Below are positions 35,713-44,619 of a stretch of 64,000 nucleotides of DNA, one piece after another (the first letter of the stretch is position 1; every line of letters starts with the position of its first letter). The notes beneath the pieces were generated by a model. That model was not told the DNA's origin, did no database searches, and saw only the letters and a list, made by a program, of their open reading frames with translations. The translations under genes and the position numbers were made by a program. The DNA is taken from the NCBI RefSeq assembly GCF_023242315.1, contig NZ_JALLIY010000015.1:1-64000 (forward strand), given 5' to 3'. This DNA is from Pseudomonas sp. MWU13-2105. Its GTDB lineage: Bacteria; Pseudomonadota; Gammaproteobacteria; Pseudomonadales; Pseudomonadaceae.

Positions 35713-37050
35713 TTAGCGGAGAAAGTGCAGGGGCCGGCCCTGGCAGGCGTCGTGGATTCTTCCGGCATGCCAGGCCACCTGGCCGGAGACCACCGTGGTG
35801 CTGACCCAATGGCGGAAACGTCGCTCGACGAAGGGCGTCCAGCCGCATTGCGAGAGGATCGGCTCGGTGCTCACCGGTCGCGGCAGCGGCTCGCGATTCA
35901 TCAGCACCAGGTCGGCCCAGTAGCCTTCGCGCAGGTAGCCGCGGTCGGGAATGGCGAACAGGTCGGCGACCCGGTGGCTGGTCTTTTCCACCAGGGTGGT
36001 CAACGGCAGCACCCGCCCGGCCACCAGCTCCATCAGTGCCGGCAACGCATGTTGGACCAGCGGCAGTCCGGAGGGCGCCTCACTGTAGGGCCGCTGTTTT
36101 TCTTCCCAAGTGTGCGGTGCGTGATCGCTGCCGATTACATCCAGGCGGTTGCCGAGCAAGGCTTCGCGCAGGGCATCGCGATCCGACTGGTGCTTGATCG
36201 CCGGATTGCATTTGATCAGGTTGCCCAGGCGCGGGTAGTCGCGGTCGTCGAACAGCAGGTGATGCAGGCACACTTCGGCGCTGATATGTTTTTCACCCAG
36301 GGGCTTGTTCTCGAACAGCGCCAGTTCCCGTTCGGTGGTCAGGTGCAGGACATGCAGGCGTGTGCCATGGCGCCGGGCCAGCTCCACCGCCATTGACGAG
36401 GAGCGATAGCAGGCCTCGGCGTTGCGGATCAATGGGTGTGCATCGGGCGGAACAGAGCCGCCGAGCAGTTCCCGCAGGTTTTCTTCCCGGGCCTTGATGG
36501 TCGGTGTGTGTTCGCAGTGCGCAAGGAGAATCGTCGGCACTTCGGCGAACAGCTGCTCCAGCACCCGCGGATCGTCCACCAGCATGTTGCCGGTGGACGC
36601 GCCCATGAACACCTTGACCCCGGCCACGCGGGTCGGATCGAGGGCGGCGACGGTGTCGAGGTTGTCGTTGCTGACACCGAAGTGAAAGCCGTAGTTGGCC
36701 ACCGAGTGTCGTGCCGCCCGGCGCTGCTTGTCGGCCAGGGTGTCGAGGGTCAGGGTCGCGGGCTGGGTGTTGGGCATGTCCATGTAGCTGGTGATGCCGC
36801 CCACCACCGCCGCCCGTGACTCGGAGTGGAAACTACCCTTGGTCGGTGCGCCGGGATCGCGGAAATGCACCTGGTCGTCGATCATCCCTGGCAGCAGCCA
36901 TTGACCCGCGGCGTCGATTTCCAGGTCGGCGCTGGCGTTGTGGATCTGCGTGGCTAGGGTCTCGATCCGGCCATTGATGACCCGGATATCGGCGTCGAAC
37001 TCTCGGCCCTCGTTCACCACGCGGGCATTGCGGATCAGCAGGCTGCTCAT
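35713..37050 (-). CDS. pyrC: Zur-regulated dihydroorotase paralog, 445 aa
   Basis: Amidohydrolase signatures: GMIDDQVHFRDPG (metal-binding HxR/D strand), LAHCEHTP and SDHAPHTWEEKQ. This is the class I dihydroorotase type that closes or opens the pyrimidine ring. It is the last gene of the zinc-starvation operon, two bases after the carbonic anhydrase gene, the position of PA5541 (pyrQ) in P. aeruginosa. It probably backs up the main zinc-dependent dihydroorotase when zinc is scarce. Confidence 0.85.
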   Translation of the reverse strand: MSSLLIRNARVVNEGREFDADIRVINGRIETLATQIHNASADLEIDAAGQWLLPGMIDDQVHFRDPGAPTKGSFHSESRAAVVGGITSYMDMPNTQPATLTLDTLADKQRRAARHSVANYGFHFGVSNDNLDTVAALDPTRVAGVKVFMGASTGNMLVDDPRVLEQLFAEVPTILLAHCEHTPTIKAREENLRELLGGSVPPDAHPLIRNAEACYRSSSMAVELARRHGTRLHVLHLTTERELALFENKPLGEKHISAEVCLHHLLFDDRDYPRLGNLIKCNPAIKHQSDRDALREALLGNRLDVIGSDHAPHTWEEKQRPYSEAPSGLPLVQHALPALMELVAGRVLPLTTLVEKTSHRVADLFAIPDRGYLREGYWADLVLMNREPLPRPVSTEPILSQCGWTPFVERRFRHWVSTTVVSGQVAWHAGRIHDACQGRPLHFLR

Positions 37051-37052
37051 GT

Positions 37053-37613
37053 TCAGAACTCGTTTTGCAGGGCCTTGTAGCCGCGCACCAGGTCAACGTT
37101 GGTCCGCGCCACGTCTTCGGAAAACTCCGAGGCGCTGACACTTACCGGAGGGAATTGCGCCAGGTCGGTGCTCGGGCCGATGCGGGTGGTGGAGGGCACG
37201 TAGAAGTCCGGCGGCAGGTCGCGGCCGTCCACCACCGAGTTGTGCCGGACCACGCTACCGTCACCCACCGCGCAGTTGAACAGCACGCTGTTGAAGCCGA
37301 TGAACACCCGGTCGCCGACGGTGCAGGGACCGTGGACGATGGAACGGTGGGCGATTGACGTGAACTCGCCGATGGTCACCGCCGCGCCGGATTTGGAGTG
37401 GATCACCACGCCGTCCTGGATATTCGAGTTGGCGCCGATGACTATGGGGTCCATCTCGCCTTGTGCGTTGACTTCGTCGGCGCGGATCACCGCATAGGGG
37501 CCGACAAAGACGTTTTCGCCGATGACCACCTTGCCGCAGATGATCGCGGTCTTGTCCACATAGGCGGACTCGGCGATCAAGGGCAGGTCTCCGGAAGGAT
37601 TCTTGCGGATCAT
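37053..37613 (-). CDS. Gamma-class carbonic anhydrase family protein, 186 aa
   Basis: A left-handed beta-helix hexapeptide protein: repeats such as DKTAIICGKVVIGENVFVGP, VIRADEVN, VTIGEFTSIAHRSIVHGP with the His metal ligands. It starts 4 bases inside the end of hisI. In the Zur operon (PA5540-like) it likely uses another metal in place of a zinc carbonic anhydrase. Confidence 0.8.
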   Translation of the reverse strand: MIRKNPSGDLPLIAESAYVDKTAIICGKVVIGENVFVGPYAVIRADEVNAQGEMDPIVIGANSNIQDGVVIHSKSGAAVTIGEFTSIAHRSIVHGPCTVGDRVFIGFNSVLFNCAVGDGSVVRHNSVVDGRDLPPDFYVPSTTRIGPSTDLAQFPPVSVSASEFSEDVARTNVDLVRGYKALQNEF

Positions 37614-38044
37614 GAAACGTTCTCCTGAGGGGCGCTGATGATGTGTACCTCGCCGTCATGAATGGCGTTGTAGAAACAGGTGGGGCGCCCGGTGTGGCAG
37701 GCCGGGCCGTGCTGCTCGACCCGCAGCAGCACGGCGTCGCCATCGCAATCCAGGCGTGCCTCGACCAGGTACTGGCGGTGTCCGGAAGTCTCGCCCTTGC
37801 GCCACAGGCGCCCGCGCGAGCGTGACCAGTAGCAGACCTGGCCGCTCTCCAGGGTTTCGCCGAGGGCCTGGCGGTTCATCCAGGCCAGCATCAGCACTTC
37901 GCCGCTATTGTGTTGCTGGGTGATCGCGGCTATCAGTCCGTCCTTGTTCCACGGCAGTGCATCGAGCACCGCCGCGAGAGGCCAGCGGCTACCGAGGGCG
38001 GCGCTCTCCAGATCGAGCATCGACAAGGGGCGCCGCAAGGTCAT
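37610..38044 (-). CDS. hisI: Phosphoribosyl-AMP cyclohydrolase paralog, 144 aa
   Basis: The chain has the PRA-CH features GEVLMLAWMNRQALGETLES, CYWSRSRGRLWRKGETSGH and CDGDAVLLRVEQHGPACHTG with the zinc Cys. HisI is a zinc enzyme of histidine synthesis; a second copy in a Zur operon suggests a backup. The start overlaps the end of the periplasmic binding protein gene by 4 bases. Main hisI would lie elsewhere. Confidence 0.85.
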   Translation of the reverse strand: MTLRRPLSMLDLESAALGSRWPLAAVLDALPWNKDGLIAAITQQHNSGEVLMLAWMNRQALGETLESGQVCYWSRSRGRLWRKGETSGHRQYLVEARLDCDGDAVLLRVEQHGPACHTGRPTCFYNAIHDGEVHIISAPQENVS

Positions 38045-38928
38045 TTGCTCAGCGCCGCGTGCAGGGTGTTCATGTTGTATTCGAACAGGCCGGTAAAGGT
38101 GCTGGCCGGGCCTTCGGCGGCGAGGGCGTCGGAGTACAGGGTGCCGCCGATCTGCGCGCCGCTTTCGTCGGCAATCTGTTGCAGTAGGCGGGCGTCCTTG
38201 ATGTTTTCCATGAACACGGCCTTGACCTTGTCCTTGCGGATCTGGGTGATCAGCGTGGCGACTTCGGCGGCGGACGGCTCGCGTTCGGTGGACAGGCCCT
38301 GTGGCGCCATGAACTGGATACCGTAGGCCTGGCCCAGGTAACCGAAGGCGTCATGGGAGGTGACGATGCGACGGTTGCCGGCCGGCAGGTTGCCGAGCTT
38401 GACCTTGGCTTCGGCCAGCAGACGGTAGATCTCCTTCAGGTAGGCCTGGCTGTTGCGGGTGTAGTCGGCCTTGTTCGCCGGATCGACCTTGATCAGCGCC
38501 TGGGTGATGTTGTTCACATAGAGTTTGGCGTTGGCCAGGTTGTGCCAGGCGTGCGGGTCGGGAATGGTTTCGCCGTCGTCGACCATGGTGTGGGAGATCA
38601 CGCCCTTGCTGGCGGTGACCACGGGTGCCTTGGTCTCGGTGCTGGTCACCAGGCGGTCGAGCCAGGGTTCGAAGCCCAGGCCGTTCTTGACGATCAGCTT
38701 GGCGTTGAGCAGGGCCTTGGCGTCATCCGGCGTCGGTTCGTAGGTGTGGGCATCGGCGTCCGGGCCGACCATGCCGATCACGGCGATATGATCGCCACCG
38801 ATCTGCTGGGTGATGTCCCGGAGAATACTGAAACTGGCGACTACCGGGAGTTTGTCGGCCGCCTGGACGGTGGACAGGTTCAGCGACAAGGCCAGCATGG
38901 AGCTGAACAGCACGAGTAAAGCACGCAT
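38041..38928 (-). CDS. Zinc-type metal ABC transporter, periplasmic binding protein, 295 aa
   Basis: I start at ATG 38928, which has GAGGTG seven bases ahead; an earlier ATG gives an extension that is not signal-like. After the signal (LLVLFSSMLALSLNLSTVQA) come metal-ligand positions in PDADAHTYEP, DPHAWHNLANAKLYV, TSHDAFGYLG and GTLYSDALAA, the cluster A-I (ZnuA/TroA) pattern. It has no His-rich loop, unlike standard ZnuA. It carries zinc to the permease in the periplasm. It is the fourth gene of the Zur operon. Confidence 0.85.
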   Translation of the reverse strand: MRALLVLFSSMLALSLNLSTVQAADKLPVVASFSILRDITQQIGGDHIAVIGMVGPDADAHTYEPTPDDAKALLNAKLIVKNGLGFEPWLDRLVTSTETKAPVVTASKGVISHTMVDDGETIPDPHAWHNLANAKLYVNNITQALIKVDPANKADYTRNSQAYLKEIYRLLAEAKVKLGNLPAGNRRIVTSHDAFGYLGQAYGIQFMAPQGLSTEREPSAAEVATLITQIRKDKVKAVFMENIKDARLLQQIADESGAQIGGTLYSDALAAEGPASTFTGLFEYNMNTLHAALSK

Positions 38929-38939
38929 CGGGTGACACC

Positions 38940-39806
38940 TCATTGGGATGGCAAGGGCGGGCGGCGCAGCAAGCCGTGCACCGGACCGAAGATCACGGAC
39001 AGCAGGTAGAAGCCGCCGGCCACCAGCACAATGGCCGGGCCACTGGGCAGCGAGTAGTAGAACGACAGCAACAATCCGAAGGTGACCGAGATGCAGCCGA
39101 TCAGCGCGGCGATCAGCATCAGCAGCGGCAGGTTGCGGCTCCAGAAGCGCGAGGCGATTGCTGGCAGCATCATCAGGCCGACCACCATCAGCGCGCCGAT
39201 GGCCTGGAAGCCGATCACCAGGTTCAACACCACCAGGGTCAGGAACACCCCGTGGGCGAGGGGGCCGAGGCGGCTGACGGTTTGCAGGAACAGCGGGTCG
39301 AGGGTGTCCAGCAGCAGCGGGCGATAGATCAGCGCCATCAACCCCAGGCTGATGCCGCAGACCCAGAGCATGCCGGTCAGGGTCGGGCCGTCCACCGCCA
39401 GGGCCGAGCCGAACAGCAGGTGCAGCAGGTCCAGGCGCTTGCCGGCGATACCGAGGATCAGCACGCCGCTGGCCAGGGAGATCGGGTAGATCGCCGCCAG
39501 GCTGGCGTCTTCGCGCAGGCCGGTGCGGCGGGTGATCCAGGCCGAGAGCCCGGCCATACCCATGCCAGCACCGAGGCCGCCGAGGGTCAGGGCCGGCAGG
39601 CTCAGGCCGGCGATCCAGAAGCCCAGGGCGGCGCCCGGCAATATGCCGTGGGCCACCGCGTCACCGATCAGGCTCATGCGCCGCAGGATCAGGAACACCC
39701 CGAGTGGCGCGGTGCTACAGGCCAGGACCAGGCCGCCGATCAATGCCCGGCGCATAAAGACGAAATCCTGGAACGGTTGCCACAGGTGGCTGGTGAACAT
39801 CAACAT
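38940..39806 (-). CDS. Zinc-type metal ABC transporter, permease, 288 aa
   Basis: A ZnuB-like protein with about eight hydrophobic segments (RALIGGLVLACSTAPLGVFL, MGMAGLSAWITRR, LVIGFQAIGALMVVGLMMLP, GPAIVLVAGGFYLLSVIFG). Its first base overlaps the ATPase stop region, and its end overlaps the binding protein region, so the three transporter genes are coupled. It conducts the ion through the inner membrane. Confidence 0.85.
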   Translation of the reverse strand: MLMFTSHLWQPFQDFVFMRRALIGGLVLACSTAPLGVFLILRRMSLIGDAVAHGILPGAALGFWIAGLSLPALTLGGLGAGMGMAGLSAWITRRTGLREDASLAAIYPISLASGVLILGIAGKRLDLLHLLFGSALAVDGPTLTGMLWVCGISLGLMALIYRPLLLDTLDPLFLQTVSRLGPLAHGVFLTLVVLNLVIGFQAIGALMVVGLMMLPAIASRFWSRNLPLLMLIAALIGCISVTFGLLLSFYYSLPSGPAIVLVAGGFYLLSVIFGPVHGLLRRPPLPSQ

Positions 39807-40474
39807 CAGGCCACCTGCGTAATGGTTTGTTGCACGATCAGCTCTTTGCTGGGCGCCAGGACGCAGCCGCTGTTCTTGATCCGCAAGGCGCTGGGAATGT
39901 GTTCGCGCACGGCGGCGAGGTCATGGCAGACCACCAGCAGGGTGCGACCCGCGGCGTGCCAGGTGTGGATGTGTTTCCACAGCAGGGCCTGGCCATCCTC
40001 GTCGAGGGCGGCATGAGGCTCGTCGAGCAGCAGGATCGGTGCTTCGGCCAGGCTCATTCGCGCCAGCAAGGCGCGCTGCAACTCACCACCGGACAAGGCC
40101 ATCAACGGGCGCTGTTCGAGGCCGGCCAGGCACCAGTCTTCCAGCACGGCTTGCAGGCGTTCGCTGCGTTGCTGCGGGGTTTGCTTGACGCCCCAGAATC
40201 CTGCGGCCACCAACTCTTGCAGGCTGATGGGGAACTGGCGGTCCAGATGCTGTTGCTGCGGCAGGAACGACAGGCTGCCGCGCCGTGGAACATCCAGGAT
40301 GACTTTACCGGACATCGGTTTTTGCAGCCCGGCGATGACCTTCAACAAGCTGCTCTTGCCGGTGCCGTTGGCCCCGATCACGGCGGTCAGGCTGCCGGCG
40401 GGGAGTTCGAAATCCACGGCGGGAGTCAGGGGCTGGCCCGGGGCGCCCCAGCGCAGGCCTTGGCAACGGATCAT
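39806..40474 (-). CDS. Zinc-type metal ABC transporter, ATPase, 222 aa
   Basis: Walker A GANGTGKSSLLKVI, signature LSGGELQRALLARM, Walker B ILLLDEPHAALDE and a switch His in LLVVCHDL. ATG 40474 overlaps the folE2 stop by 4 bases (ATGA) with GGAGG five bases upstream; a TTG 18 bases before is less likely. It drives the permease next to it. Confidence 0.9.
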   Translation of the reverse strand: MIRCQGLRWGAPGQPLTPAVDFELPAGSLTAVIGANGTGKSSLLKVIAGLQKPMSGKVILDVPRRGSLSFLPQQQHLDRQFPISLQELVAAGFWGVKQTPQQRSERLQAVLEDWCLAGLEQRPLMALSGGELQRALLARMSLAEAPILLLDEPHAALDEDGQALLWKHIHTWHAAGRTLLVVCHDLAAVREHIPSALRIKNSGCVLAPSKELIVQQTITQVA

Positions 40475-41367
40475 GCCGGCCTCCAGTTCCAACGGCTCTC
40501 GGCCACCGCGTCATGGGCGTGCAGGCTTTCGGCGTGGACCACCCGCAAGTGGAATGCGCTGACCGCGTTGGAACGTTTGAGCGCCAGGTTGAGACGGCGT
40601 GCGGCGTCTTCGCAGAACATCAGGTTCTGGCCATTGGCGAGGGCGAAGGCCTGTTCGTCCGCGCGTTTCACTGCGGTCTGCACGGCGGTGCCGAGGGCAG
40701 CCTCGGCTTCGTTGATCAAGGCCTCGAAGGGAAAGTGACACGTTTTTTCATCCAGGCGAATCTGCAATTGTGCAATGCTGCGCTGGCTGTGAGGTGTGGC
40801 GACGACGCCTTGCGGACCGCCAAGCCAGTTGAGGATGTCACTCCGGTCCAGGGGCTTGTCGGCGAAATCGGTGATGAATTGCTGTTGGATCAACTGCCGG
40901 GCGAGGGCTGCCGAGCACGGACAGGTTGAGGAGTAGACCACGTCGATTTTTAGTTCCACGTGGAACACTCCGTTTTTCAGTTCGGCTAAAACACTGACCG
41001 GGTAGGTTTTCCAACCGGCCAGCGGACTGACCAACGCCGGGCGTTTGAGCAGCAGATCGCTATGGATGCGTAGGTAGGCGTTGCGGGAAAGTCCGTCGTG
41101 GCTGTCGAGAAATTGCTGCAATACTCCTCGTATCAGCGTGGGTGTCAGGTCGTCCTGCTCCAGTCGTTCCAGGGCCAGGTACAGACGTGACATATGAATA
41201 CCCCGCGCTTCGCCATCGTCGAGGCTGACGCCAGCATCGGCTTTGGCACCGAGACGGTGGCCGTCAATCGAGACTGGCAGGGCAATGCCGCACATGCCCA
41301 CCCACTCGAGGGGCAAGGCTTGCCGGGATGACTGCGCGGCGATATCCGGCAGCGTCAACGCATTCAT
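40471..41367 (-). CDS. folE2: GTP cyclohydrolase I type IB (FolE2), 298 aa
   Basis: The chain matches the COG1469 family: WVGMCGIALPV, SLDDGEARGIHMSRLYLALE, SSTCPCSAALARQ (catalytic Cys and metal ligands) and ENLMFCEDAARRLN-like FCEDAARRL. It opens GTP in folate and queuosine synthesis and, unlike zinc-only FolE, can use other metals, so it fits low zinc. ATG 41367 is chosen (MNALTLPDIA); an ATG four codons earlier is possible. First gene of the seven-gene operon, just behind a Zur box. Confidence 0.9.
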   Translation of the reverse strand: MNALTLPDIAAQSSRQALPLEWVGMCGIALPVSIDGHRLGAKADAGVSLDDGEARGIHMSRLYLALERLEQDDLTPTLIRGVLQQFLDSHDGLSRNAYLRIHSDLLLKRPALVSPLAGWKTYPVSVLAELKNGVFHVELKIDVVYSSTCPCSAALARQLIQQQFITDFADKPLDRSDILNWLGGPQGVVATPHSQRSIAQLQIRLDEKTCHFPFEALINEAEAALGTAVQTAVKRADEQAFALANGQNLMFCEDAARRLNLALKRSNAVSAFHLRVVHAESLHAHDAVAESRWNWRPA

Positions 41368-41399
41368 GAGCAGGTCCATCGTCGAGGGTAAAATGACAT

Positions 41400-41412
41400 G
41401 TTATATTATAAC
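41400..41412. promoter_or_regulatory. Zur box between folE2 operon and amidase
   Basis: GTTATATTATAAC, a perfect 13-base palindrome that matches the gammaproteobacterial Zur consensus GTTATANTATAAC. It lies 33 bases before folE2 and 82 bases before the divergent amidase, so it likely represses both when zinc is present. Confidence 0.9.
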
Positions 41413-41494
41413 TAATCAGTCGACGATGCCTTTTTTGCTGGGGCTTTACACAGCGACAACGAGTACGGACGCTCCCTTATCTGCGGTACCTGTT

Positions 41495-42736
41495 ATGCAT
41501 AGACGTCAGTTGCTCAACTTTTTATTGGCTGGTTCGGTCGTGCTGCCGTTCGGCTTGTCGGCGGCGCAGATCCGGAATGCGCGGCTGTGGCGCGATGGCA
41601 ACAAGCTGCGGCTGGTGCTGGACCTCAGTGGTCCGATTCAATACAAGACCTTTTCCCTGACTGCGCCCGAGCGGCTGATCATCGACCTGAGCGGTGCCAA
41701 GCTCACCGGGGATTTCCGCCAGTTGGCGCTGGGCAACACGGTGATCCGCTCGATCCGTTCCGGACATTTTGGCCAGGGCGATACGCGCATCGTCCTCGAC
41801 CTGGCCGGCCCGGTTCAGCTCAACAGCTTCCTGTTGCCGCCCGAGGGCGCGCAGGGGCATCGCCTGGTGCTCGACCTGACCAGCAAAGGCAGCGCCACCA
41901 TGACGCCTTCGGCCCTGGCGGCGGCACCGGCGGTCGTCGCGCCGCCGCCTGTGCGGCATGAAGAGGTGAGCGGTAAAGCCCATCGCAAGCGCGACATCAT
42001 GGTGGTGGTCGACCCTGGCCATGGCGGCAAGGACCCGGGGGCGCTGGGTTCGAAGGGCGAACGCGAAAAAGACGTGGTGCTGTCCATTGGCCGACTGTTG
42101 GCCAAGCGCCTGAAGCGTGAGAAGGGCTTCGATGTACGCCTGGTGCGCAACGACGACTTCTTCGTGCCCCTGCGCAAGCGGGTGGAGTTCTCCCGCAAGA
42201 ACAACGCCGACATGTTTATCTCGGTGCATGCCGATGCCGCGCCGCGTATTACCGCTTCGGGGGCGTCGGTGTTCGCCCTGTCGGAAGGTGGCGCGACGTC
42301 GACCACGGCGCGGTTCATGGCCCAGCGCGAAAACGGTGCCGACCTGCTGGGGGCGCAGAGCCTGCTCAACCTCAAGGACAAGGACCCGATGTTGGCCGGG
42401 GTGATTCTCGATATGTCGATGAACGCCACCATCGCCTCCAGCCTGCAACTGGGGCATAGCGTGCTGGGCAGCCTGGAAGGCATCACCACCTTGCATCAGA
42501 AGCGCGTGGAACAGGCGGGGTTCGCGGTGCTGAAGTCGCCGGATGTGCCGTCGATCCTGGTAGAGACAGGCTTTATCTCCAATGCCCGCGATAGCCAGCG
42601 GCTGGTCACGGCGCGGCACCAGCAGGCGGTTGCCGATGGGTTGTTCGAGGGTTTGAAGCGTTACTTCGAGAAGAACCCGCCGGCGGACAGCTATATCGCT
42701 TGGCAGCAACAGCAGGTGCAGGAAGGGCAGGTTTAA
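41495..42736 (+). CDS. amiA: N-acetylmuramoyl-L-alanine amidase, AMIN plus Amidase_3, 413 aa
   Basis: I begin at ATG 41495 (MHRRQLLNFLLAGSVVLPFG), a Tat-like signal with RR. Residues about 30-150 are an AMIN domain; the Amidase_3 catalytic domain from about 170 has VDPGHGGKDPGALG (His), E later (KGERE), SVHADAAP (His) and VETGFISN (Glu). It cuts the amide between muramic acid and the peptide in the periplasm. Its Zur-box promoter and the position of PA5538 suggest it is a zinc-starvation copy. Confidence 0.85.
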   Translation: MHRRQLLNFLLAGSVVLPFGLSAAQIRNARLWRDGNKLRLVLDLSGPIQYKTFSLTAPERLIIDLSGAKLTGDFRQLALGNTVIRSIRSGHFGQGDTRIVLDLAGPVQLNSFLLPPEGAQGHRLVLDLTSKGSATMTPSALAAAPAVVAPPPVRHEEVSGKAHRKRDIMVVVDPGHGGKDPGALGSKGEREKDVVLSIGRLLAKRLKREKGFDVRLVRNDDFFVPLRKRVEFSRKNNADMFISVHADAAPRITASGASVFALSEGGATSTTARFMAQRENGADLLGAQSLLNLKDKDPMLAGVILDMSMNATIASSLQLGHSVLGSLEGITTLHQKRVEQAGFAVLKSPDVPSILVETGFISNARDSQRLVTARHQQAVADGLFEGLKRYFEKNPPADSYIAWQQQQVQEGQV

Positions 42737-42828
42737 GGGGGCGGCAGGATTCCCCCTTGTGGCGTTCCGACAAACCCGCTCGCCAGAAAACCGCGTTCGG
42801 CTTAACTATTGCCCCTCACCACAGGGGC

Positions 42829-43209
42829 TTAGCACCCCACCATCCGGTCGCAGACAAACTTCTTGCTCAACCCGCCTGAACTGGAAAAACGGTTCTGGGT
42901 GGTCCAGCCCACCCGTCGGCTGTAACCGACCCAGGCTTCACCATCCGAAGCTATCCCGGTGAAAAACGTCAACTGCCCATAGCGACTGCTGGTCTGCGCC
43001 CAGTAGCGCTTGCCGATCACTTCAAACCCCTGCAGGTAAATCGTCTTGCCCTCGGTGGCGACGCCATAGGCGTTGCCCAGCGCATCTTTGCACGCCAGCA
43101 GGTTGGCGCTGCGGGTACAGCTCGTCTGGGACGTGGCCGGCACTTGGGCCTGGGCGTTCGCCGCCACCAGCAACAGGATCGGCAGCAGATAGTTCAGGGC
43201 AGTACGCAT
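42829..43209 (-). CDS. Secreted hypothetical protein, 126 aa
   Basis: ATG 43209 opens MRTALNYLLPILLLVAANAQ, a clear signal peptide. The mature protein has Cys pairs (SCTRSANLLACKD, FVCDRMVGC) and Trp/Tyr-rich strands (YLQGFEVIGKRYWAQTSSRY). It would be periplasmic or secreted. The second Zur box lies 80 bases before it, so it is probably Zur-regulated too (PA5537 position). The function is unknown. Confidence 0.7.
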   Translation of the reverse strand: MRTALNYLLPILLLVAANAQAQVPATSQTSCTRSANLLACKDALGNAYGVATEGKTIYLQGFEVIGKRYWAQTSSRYGQLTFFTGIASDGEAWVGYSRRVGWTTQNRFSSSGGLSKKFVCDRMVGC

Positions 43210-43289
43210 CGGCATTCTCGGCAACGGGATCAACGCCAGCATTGCGCCCTTCGTCGTGGCGAGCAAGCGGGGATTGGATTATTTGTACT

Positions 43290-43302
43290 GTTATAATATA
43301 AC
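43290..43302. promoter_or_regulatory. Zur box upstream of dksA2 stub and COG0523 genes
   Basis: GTTATAATATAAC, a perfect 13-base Zur palindrome. It faces the secreted protein gene on the minus strand and the dksA2 remnant plus COG0523 gene on the plus strand. Confidence 0.9.
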
Positions 43303-43311
43303 ATTAAATAA

Positions 43312-43383
43312 ATCGCGGACCCGATGTGCATCGAAGCCAAAGAACCTGAAGAGCTGCGCGAACGCCATAAACGGGCGCTTTGA
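43312..43383 (+). pseudogene. dksA2: C-terminal remnant of dksA2
   Basis: Read from 43312, ADPMCIEAKEPEELRERHKRAL then TGA matches the end of the zinc-independent DksA paralog (CIEAKE...REKH). A TAA lies just upstream, and no N-terminal part or coiled coil is present. In P. aeruginosa dksA2 (PA5536) sits exactly here between PA5537 and PA5535 with a Zur box in front, so the gene was deleted and its tail kept. Confidence 0.7.
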
Positions 43384-43410
43384 CCCGGCCGACCTGATGA
43401 GGAAAACCCC

Positions 43411-44619
43411 ATGACCCAACGTCTACCCGTGACCGTGCTGTCCGGCTTTCTCGGTGCCGGTAAAAGTACCCTGCTCAATTACGTGCTGCGTAATCGCGAA
43501 AACCTGCGGGTGGCCGTGATCGTCAACGACATGAGCGAAATCAATATCGACGGTAGCGAAGTCCAGCGCGACGTCAGCCTCAACCGCGCCGAGGAAAAGC
43601 TCGTCGAGATGAGCAATGGCTGCATCTGCTGCACCTTGCGCGAAGACTTGCTGGAGGAAGTCGGAAAGCTGGCCCGTGACGGTCGTTTCGATTACCTGCT
43701 GATCGAATCCACCGGCATCTCCGAGCCGCTGCCGGTGGCCGAGACCTTTACCTTCCGCGATGAAAGCGGCCAGAGCCTGGCGGATGTCGCCCGGCTCGAT
43801 ACCATGGTCACGGTGGTCGATGGCATGAACTTCCTGCTCGACTACCAAGCGGCCGAAAGCCTCGCCTCCCGTGGCGAAACCCTGGGCGAGGAGGATGAGC
43901 GCTCGATCACCGACCTGCTGATCGAGCAGATCGAGTTTGCCGATGTGATCCTGATCAGCAAGATCGACCTGATCAGCAGCAGCGAACGCCTGGAGTTGAT
44001 GGCGATTCTGCAGCGCCTGAACTCCCAGGCGGAAATCATTCCCATGGTGATGGGCGAGATCCCCCTGGCGAAGATCCTCAACACCGGTCGTTTCGACTTC
44101 GAGCGCGCGGCCCAGGCGCCGGGCTGGTTGCAGGAGCTACGCGGCGAGCACGTGCCGGAAACCGAGGAATACGGGATCGCCTCGACGGCGTACCGGGCAC
44201 GGCGGCCGTTTCATCCCGAGCGTTTTTTCGATTTCATCAACCGGCCCTGGGTGAACGGCAAGCTGCTGCGTTCCAAGGGCTTCTTCTGGCTGGCGAGCAA
44301 GTACCAGGAGGCCGGCAGTTGGTCCCAGGCCGGAGGCTTGATGCGCCATGGTTTCGCCGGACGCTGGTGGCGTTTTGTGCCGAAACCGCAGTGGCCGCAG
44401 GATCAGGAAAGCGTCACGGCGATCATGCAGCACTGGACGCCGGAAACCGGCGATTGCCGCCAGGAACTGGTGTTTATCGGGCAGAACATCGACTTCGCGC
44501 AGCTGGCCGCGCGATTGGATAGCTGCCTGTTGAGCGATGAGGAAATGGCCCTGGGGGTCGAGGGTTGGAGCGCGTTGCCCGACCCGTTCGGTGCCTGGCA
44601 TGAAGAGGAGGCCGCCTGA
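43411..44619 (+). CDS. zigA: COG0523-family zinc metallochaperone GTPase, 402 aa
   Basis: GTPase motifs: Walker A SGFLGAGKSTLLN, the metal-binding NGCICCTLREDLLEE (CxCC), switch LIESTGISEPLPV and the G4-like LISKIDLI. The C-terminal CobW_C domain follows from about residue 270 (FHPERFFDFINRPW). It would deliver zinc to needed enzymes in zinc starvation (PA5535/ZigA position). The Zur box lies 110 bases ahead. Confidence 0.9.
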   Translation: MTQRLPVTVLSGFLGAGKSTLLNYVLRNRENLRVAVIVNDMSEINIDGSEVQRDVSLNRAEEKLVEMSNGCICCTLREDLLEEVGKLARDGRFDYLLIESTGISEPLPVAETFTFRDESGQSLADVARLDTMVTVVDGMNFLLDYQAAESLASRGETLGEEDERSITDLLIEQIEFADVILISKIDLISSSERLELMAILQRLNSQAEIIPMVMGEIPLAKILNTGRFDFERAAQAPGWLQELRGEHVPETEEYGIASTAYRARRPFHPERFFDFINRPWVNGKLLRSKGFFWLASKYQEAGSWSQAGGLMRHGFAGRWWRFVPKPQWPQDQESVTAIMQHWTPETGDCRQELVFIGQNIDFAQLAARLDSCLLSDEEMALGVEGWSALPDPFGAWHEEEAA

